37,860 nucleotides of DNA from positions 1 to 37,860 of the forward strand of contig JANYAM010000138.1 of NCBI GenBank assembly GCA_025361365.1. Direction: 5' to 3'. Positions 33,373 through 37,860 of the stretch are shown here, piece by piece; within the stretch, counting starts at the first letter, position 1; the number at the start of each line of letters is the position of its first letter. The notes under the pieces were generated by a model that saw nothing but the letters and a program-made list of their open reading frames with translations, ran no database searches and was not told the DNA's origin. Source of the stretch: Opitutus sp. (GTDB lineage Bacteria; Verrucomicrobiota; Verrucomicrobiia; Opitutales; Opitutaceae). A program made the translations under genes and the position numbers.

Positions 33373-34710
33373 TCAGGTTTTGAATTTTTTGCGGATGATG
33401 TCGGTCAGCGTGTCGTGTAGTTCCTGGTTCTCGATTTTGCCGAGGACTTCCTCGAAGAAGCCGAACACAAGGAGTTCCTGCGCCTGGGCGGCGCGGATGC
33501 CGCGGGACTCGAGGTAGAATTCCTGCTCGCGATCGATGCGGGACGAGGTGGCGCCGTGCGTGCAGCGCACGTCGTTGGCCTGGATCTCGAGGCCGGGCAG
33601 CGAGTTGGCCTCGGCCTCGTCGCTGAGCATCAGGTTGCGGTTGCTCTGGTAGGCGTCGGTCTTCTGGGCGTCGGGATCGACGACGATCAGGCCGGAAAAG
33701 ATGGTCTTCGCCTGGTCGAGCAGCGCGTTCTTGTAGAGCAGGTTCGAGGTCGTGTTCGGCGCTTGATGCAGCTGCAGCGTGCGCTGGTCGAACTCCTGCG
33801 TGCCGTGCGCGACGGTCAGCGCGAGCATCTCGGAGTGGGCGCCGGGAGCGGCCAGCTGGGAGAAGGACTCGTGCCGCGCCTGACGGGCGCCGGCGTGCAG
33901 GTTGAGCGAGAGGACCTTGGCGTCGCGGCGGGCGACGGTGGCGTTGAACTGGAAGGAGAGGGTCGCTCGGCTCCAGTCCTGCATGGCGATGTAGGTGACC
34001 TGCGCGCCGTGGCCGACGTAAAGGTCGTTGCCGCCGCAGGCGAAATGGGTCTGGGGTTTGGCGTCTGGGGTCTGGGCATCAGACCGGAAGAAGTCGGCGA
34101 CGGTGATCTTCGCGTTCTCCTCGGCGATGACGAGAGTGTGCGGGAAGACCGCGGTGCCGGCGCCGCAAGCGTAGTGGAATACGCCGACGGGCAGCGTGGC
34201 GGTGACACCCTTCGGCACATAGATGAAGGCGCCGTCCTCGAGGAAGGCCTCGTGTAGCGCGGCGAACTTGTCGGAGCCGAGCTTCGACGGCTGCGTGAGC
34301 AGATGGGCCTTCACCAAGTCGGCGTGCTGGAGCAGCGCGTGCTGGAGCGTGTCGAAGATGATGCCCGAGCCGGCGGTGCTGGCGTCGATCGCCTGCGAAG
34401 CGACGAGCCGGTTGTTGGCGAACACGAGGTGGCCGGCGCCGGTAACGCCAAGCTCGCGGTGCGCCATCTGGTCGAAGCGGCAGGCGGCGGGTGTGGCGTT
34501 GAAGCCGTCGAGCGTCAGCGTGGCCAGGTTGGAGAAGCGCCAGCCCTCGTTGGTGCGCTTGGGCATCGGCGCGGCGGCGAACCGCTCGTAGGCGGCGCGC
34601 TTGCGGTCGAGCCACCAGGCGGGCAGGTGCTTCACGCGCTCGAGATGAGCGGCGAAGGCTTCGCGCGTGAACGAGCCGGTGAGATTAGTGGAAGTGGCGA
34701 CGGAAGACAT
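33373..34710 (-). CDS. sufD: SufD, Fe-S cluster scaffold component
   Basis: Probable start MSSVATSTN at 34710. FVYVPKGV-like [116 protein letters not shown]. Confidence 0.95.
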   Translation of the reverse strand: MSSVATSTNLTGSFTREAFAAHLERVKHLPAWWLDRKRAAYERFAAAPMPKRTNEGWRFSNLATLTLDGFNATPAACRFDQMAHRELGVTGAGHLVFANNRLVASQAIDASTAGSGIIFDTLQHALLQHADLVKAHLLTQPSKLGSDKFAALHEAFLEDGAFIYVPKGVTATLPVGVFHYACGAGTAVFPHTLVIAEENAKITVADFFRSDAQTPDAKPQTHFACGGNDLYVGHGAQVTYIAMQDWSRATLSFQFNATVARRDAKVLSLNLHAGARQARHESFSQLAAPGAHSEMLALTVAHGTQEFDQRTLQLHQAPNTTSNLLYKNALLDQAKTIFSGLIVVDPDAQKTDAYQSNRNLMLSDEAEANSLPGLEIQANDVRCTHGATSSRIDREQEFYLESRGIRAAQAQELLVFGFFEEVLGKIENQELHDTLTDIIRKKFKT

Positions 34711-34726
34711 CTTAGGAATTATTTTG

Positions 34727-34790
34727 AACCACAGAGGCACAGAGACACGGAGCAGAGTCCGGAACTTTGTGCCTTCGTGTCTTTGTGGTT
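34727..34790. repeat. Inverted repeat of ACAGAGACAC-type words in the sufB-sufD spacer
   Basis: AACCACAGAGGCACAGAGACACGGAG ... CTTTGTGCCTTCGTGTCTTTGTGGTT. Confidence 0.8.
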
Positions 34791-34792
34791 AA

Positions 34793-36247
34793 TCAGCCGA
34801 CCGATCCCTCCATCTCCAGGTCGATGAGCCGCTTGAGCTCGACGGAGTACTCCATCGGGAACTCGCGGGCGAGGTCGTTGATGAAACCGTTGACGGCGAG
34901 GCTCATCGCCTGCGCCTCGGTCAGGCCGCGCGACTGCATATAGAAGATCATGTCCTCGCTGACCTTCGACACGCTCGCCTCGTGCTGCGTGGCGTTCTTG
35001 TCGCCGCGGACGCTGATGGCCGGGTAGGTGTCGGTGCGGCTGTTGGTGTTGATCAGCAGGGCGTCGCACTCGGTGTTGTTCTTGCAGCCCTTGAGGTGCT
35101 TCGGGATGTGGACGACGCCGCGGTAGGTGGAGCGGCCCTGGCCGACGGAGATCGATTTGGCGATGATGTTGGACGTCGTGTTGTTCGCGGCGTGGATCAT
35201 CTTCGCGCCCGTGTCCTGGTGCTGGCCATCGTTGGCCAGCGCGATGGAGAGCACCTCGCCGCGGGCGCGCTCGCCCTTCAGGACGACGCCCGGGTATTTC
35301 ATGGTGAGGCGGCTGCCGATGTTGCAGTCGATCCACTTGATCTCGGCGTCCTCGTGCGCGACGCCGCGCTTGGTGACGAGGTTGAACACGTTGTTCGCCC
35401 AGTTCTGGACGGTGATGTATTGGATCTTGGCGCCCTTGAGCGCGACGAGCTCGACGACCGCGCTGTGCAGCGTCGAGGTGGAGAACTTCGGGGCGGTGCA
35501 GCCCTCCATATAAACGATCTCGGCGCCCTCGTCGGCGATGAGGAGGGTGCGCTCAAACTGGCCGAAGTTCTCGGCATTGATGCGGAAGTAGGCCTGGAGC
35601 GGCTGCGCGACCTTCACGCCCTTCGGCACGTAAATGAACGAGCCGCCGGAGAACACGGCGCTGTTGAGCGCGGAGAACTTGTTGTCGCCGGTCGGGATGA
35701 CCTTGCTGAAGAATTTCCGGAAGATCTCCGGGTGCTCGCGGAGGCCCTCGGTGGAGTTGACGAAGATCACGCCCTGCTTGGCGACGATATCCTTGATGTT
35801 CGAGTAGGCGGCCTCGGAGTCGAACTGGGCCTCGACGCCGGCGAGGAACTTGCGCTCCTGCTCGGGGATGCCGAGGCGCTCGAAGGTCTTCTTGATGTCG
35901 TCCGGCACCTCATCCCAGGTGCGCTTGGGTTTCTGGCCCTGCGAGAGGTAATAGCGGATCTTGTCGAAATCAATGTTCTCGAGGTCCTTCGTCGCCCAGT
36001 GCGTGGGCATGGGTTTTTCGCGGAAGGTCTTCAGGGCCTTCAGGCGGAAATCGAGCAGCCACGGCTCTTCCTTCTTCACCGAGCTGATGTAGCGGACCGT
36101 GTCCTCGGTCAGGCCCGTGCCGGCGTCGAAGGCGTAGTCGACCTTGTACTGGAAGTCGCCCTTGGTCTGGTCGATGCCGACGACGGGGTTGGCCGCCGTT
36201 TCATCCGCGGTGGTGGTCATGCCTTCGGTCTCGGTAAGTGGCTTCAT
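34793..36247 (-). CDS. sufB: SufB, Fe-S cluster scaffold component
   Basis: Start MKPLTETEG at 36247 likely (36283 or 36220 also possible). [130 protein letters not shown]. Confidence 0.96.
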   Translation of the reverse strand: MKPLTETEGMTTTADETAANPVVGIDQTKGDFQYKVDYAFDAGTGLTEDTVRYISSVKKEEPWLLDFRLKALKTFREKPMPTHWATKDLENIDFDKIRYYLSQGQKPKRTWDEVPDDIKKTFERLGIPEQERKFLAGVEAQFDSEAAYSNIKDIVAKQGVIFVNSTEGLREHPEIFRKFFSKVIPTGDNKFSALNSAVFSGGSFIYVPKGVKVAQPLQAYFRINAENFGQFERTLLIADEGAEIVYMEGCTAPKFSTSTLHSAVVELVALKGAKIQYITVQNWANNVFNLVTKRGVAHEDAEIKWIDCNIGSRLTMKYPGVVLKGERARGEVLSIALANDGQHQDTGAKMIHAANNTTSNIIAKSISVGQGRSTYRGVVHIPKHLKGCKNNTECDALLINTNSRTDTYPAISVRGDKNATQHEASVSKVSEDMIFYMQSRGLTEAQAMSLAVNGFINDLAREFPMEYSVELKRLIDLEMEGSVG

Positions 36248-36273
36248 GGTGATGGGTCCGGGTGCGTGCGGCG

Positions 36274-36373
36274 GAACGCTCAACGTCCAACGCTCAACGT
36301 TGAACTTTTAAGTGAAGAAGAACGGGCGGCGGGCATTGAGCGTTAAGAGTTAAGCGTTGAGAGTTGAGCGTTC
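36274..36373. repeat. Inverted repeat of ACGCTCAACG-type words in the sufC-sufB spacer
   Basis: GAACGCTCAACGTCCAACGCTCAACGTTGAAC ... TTGAGCGTTAAGAGTTAAGCGTTGAGAGTTGAGCGTTC. Confidence 0.75.
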
Positions 36374-36381
36374 GCCTGGCG

Positions 36382-37149
36382 TCAGGCATTGGCGGCGGCG
36401 AATTCTTGCTTCACCCAGTCGTAGCCCTTGGCCTCGAGCTCGAGGGCGAGGGACTTGTCGCCGCTCTTCACGATGCGGCCGTCGTGCATGACGTGCACGA
36501 AGTCCGGGACGATGTAGTCGAGCAGGCGCTGGTAGTGGGTGATGAGCATGATGCCGGGGGCGGCGGCGGACTTGCGCTGGGCGTTGACGCCGTCGGCGAC
36601 GATGCGGAGCGCGTCGATGTCGAGGCCGGAGTCGGTCTCATCCATCAGGGCGATCTTGGGCTCGAGCATGGCCATCTGGAGGATCTCGCAGCGCTTCTTT
36701 TCCCCACCGGAGAAACCTTCGTTGACGGAACGGGAGGTGAACTTCCGGTCGATCTTCAGCATATCCATTTTCGCGTAGAGTCGCTTGTAGTAACCGGTGG
36801 CGTCCAGTTCCTCTCCCTCGGTCATACGGGCCTGCACGGCGGCCCGGAGAAAGTTGGCGATGGAAACGCCGGGGATCTCGCTCGGATATTGGAAAGCGAG
36901 GAAAAGTCCGGCGCGGGCGCGTTCGTCGGGCTCCATGGCGAGGACCGACCCGCCGTCGAGCAGCACTTCGCCGCTCGTGATGGTGTAGTCCGGGTGGCCG
37001 GCGATGGCCTTGGCGAGCGTGCTCTTGCCGGTGCCATTCGGCCCCATGATGGCGTGCACCTCGCCCTGCTTGATGGTCAGGGTGAAGCCCTTGACGATAG
37101 TTTTGTCGCCGATGCTGATGTGAAGGTCGTGGATGACGAGTTGGGACAT
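36382..37149 (-). CDS. sufC: SufC, Fe-S assembly ATPase
   Basis: Start at ATG 37149 (ORF track extends upstream through a repeat). [110 protein letters not shown]. Confidence 0.96.
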   Translation of the reverse strand: MSQLVIHDLHISIGDKTIVKGFTLTIKQGEVHAIMGPNGTGKSTLAKAIAGHPDYTITSGEVLLDGGSVLAMEPDERARAGLFLAFQYPSEIPGVSIANFLRAAVQARMTEGEELDATGYYKRLYAKMDMLKIDRKFTSRSVNEGFSGGEKKRCEILQMAMLEPKIALMDETDSGLDIDALRIVADGVNAQRKSAAAPGIMLITHYQRLLDYIVPDFVHVMHDGRIVKSGDKSLALELEAKGYDWVKQEFAAANA

Positions 37150-37186
37150 GAGAAAAGTGAAGGTGAGAGGGAGGTGTGGTCGCGCC

Positions 37187-37228
37187 CGTTCGACAGGCTC
37201 AGGACGTGGCCGGCTTCGCCGAGCCACG
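37187..37228. repeat. TTCGACAGGCTCAGG-type dispersed element with hairpin, overlapping the 3' end of the fur-like gene
   Basis: CGTTCGACAGGCTCAGGACGTGGCCGGCTTCGCCGAGCCACG; CGTGGC-CGGC-TTC-GCCG-A-GCCACG stem. Confidence 0.55.
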
Positions 37229-37630
37229 AAAATTCAGCTCGATGCTGCTGGCCTGGAAGCCGGGGGGCAGGACCTCGCGCAGGCGGGTCATGATTTCGGC
37301 GGGCAGGTCCACGTCGTGGATTTTGCCGGACTGCTCATCGTGAAAATGCGCGTGTTCGTGGAGGTTTGGACAGTAGCGGGTGGGAGCGCGCTCCAAGTTG
37401 ACCTGGCGGACGATGCCGCAGCCGACGAGGGTCTCGAGGCAGTTGTACACCGTAGCCAGCGAGATGGTGGGCATCTGGGCCTTCACGCGGGCGAAAATCT
37501 CATCGGCGGTGGGGTGGTCGCGCTTTTCCAGAATGACTTTGAGCACGACCTCGCGTTGCGGGGTGGGGCGGACATCGCAGGACTTGAGCCGTTCGGAAAG
37601 GACTGCGTGCTTTTCAGATTGGGTGGACAT
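37199..37630 (-). CDS. Fur/PerR-family metalloregulator
   Basis: Start [11 protein letters not shown] at 37630; [88 protein letters not shown]. Confidence 0.93.
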   Translation of the reverse strand: MSTQSEKHAVLSERLKSCDVRPTPQREVVLKVILEKRDHPTADEIFARVKAQMPTISLATVYNCLETLVGCGIVRQVNLERAPTRYCPNLHEHAHFHDEQSGKIHDVDLPAEIMTRLREVLPPGFQASSIELNFRGSAKPATS

Positions 37631-37684
37631 CGGTGGAGAGAGTCCGACAAAGCAACGCACCCGCGACACGGTTTCAAGTAAGAA

Positions 37685-37699
37685 TTAGAATAATTCTAA
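37685..37699. promoter_or_regulatory. PerR/Fur-box-like operator upstream of the Fur-family gene
   Basis: Perfect 7-1-7 dyad TTAGAAT-A-ATTCTAA; overlaps a second perfect 7-3-7 dyad AGAATTA-GAA-TAATTCT at 37681-37697. Confidence 0.7.
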
Positions 37700-37778
37700 A
37701 TAGATGCATATCGGACTGAAGACCATATATATAACCAGCCAATCAAGTGTGTCACATGAAGTGATCTAGCTTAGAGCT

Positions 37779-37834
37779 GGAGCGGCGGTCTATGACCGCC
37801 GGCTCTGAAACCGGCGATCATAGAGCACCGCTAC
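37779..37834. repeat. REPIN-like element with GGAG left head and GTAG right head
   Basis: GGAGCGGCGGTCTATGACCGCCGGCTCTGAAACCGGCGATCATAGAGCACCGCTAC; left hairpin GGCGGTC-TAT-GACCGCC; right arm partially degenerate. Confidence 0.65.
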
Positions 37835-37860
37835 AGCAAACGGACCAGGCACCGGGCGTC

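Overview
GC-rich bacterial chromosome segment. Gene content and style suggest Verrucomicrobiota/Opitutaceae, but this is an inference and was not searched. Left to right: a truncated IS630-type transposase; a secreted S24/S26-like protein and a TonB siderophore receptor; a co-directional housekeeping run (aroB, a conserved hypothetical, lpxA, pdxA, an A-type Fe-S carrier, infC, a cell-wall amidase); an RCC1-repeat protein broken by a 1-nt frameshift; an S1/P1-nuclease-like protein, crcB and a TIGR03790-like protein; clpP; an ADOP/MacB-type permease; a purine-catabolism block (guanine deaminase, malate synthase, uraD, uraH, a secreted hypothetical, allC-like, allB, allE-like, a single-chain xanthine dehydrogenase, xdhC) with no recognisable urate oxidase; two methyltransferase-like genes, a DUF1080 protein and a GH43-like protein; and a fur/perR-sufC-sufB-sufD-sufT operon. 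The most notable non-gene signal is a set of REP/REPIN-like palindromes. They have GTAG or GGAG heads and hairpin stems paired head-to-head. Three lie in frame inside coding sequence (one in pdxA, two in the xanthine dehydrogenase gene), and others sit in gene junctions. A second class of intergenic inverted repeats built from short quasi-periodic words occupies three suf-operon spacers and other junctions, and appears to contribute gene termini and a signal-peptide core. Fur/PerR-like operators sharing T[GT]AGA-N5-TCT[CA]A precede both the TonB receptor and the Fur-family gene.
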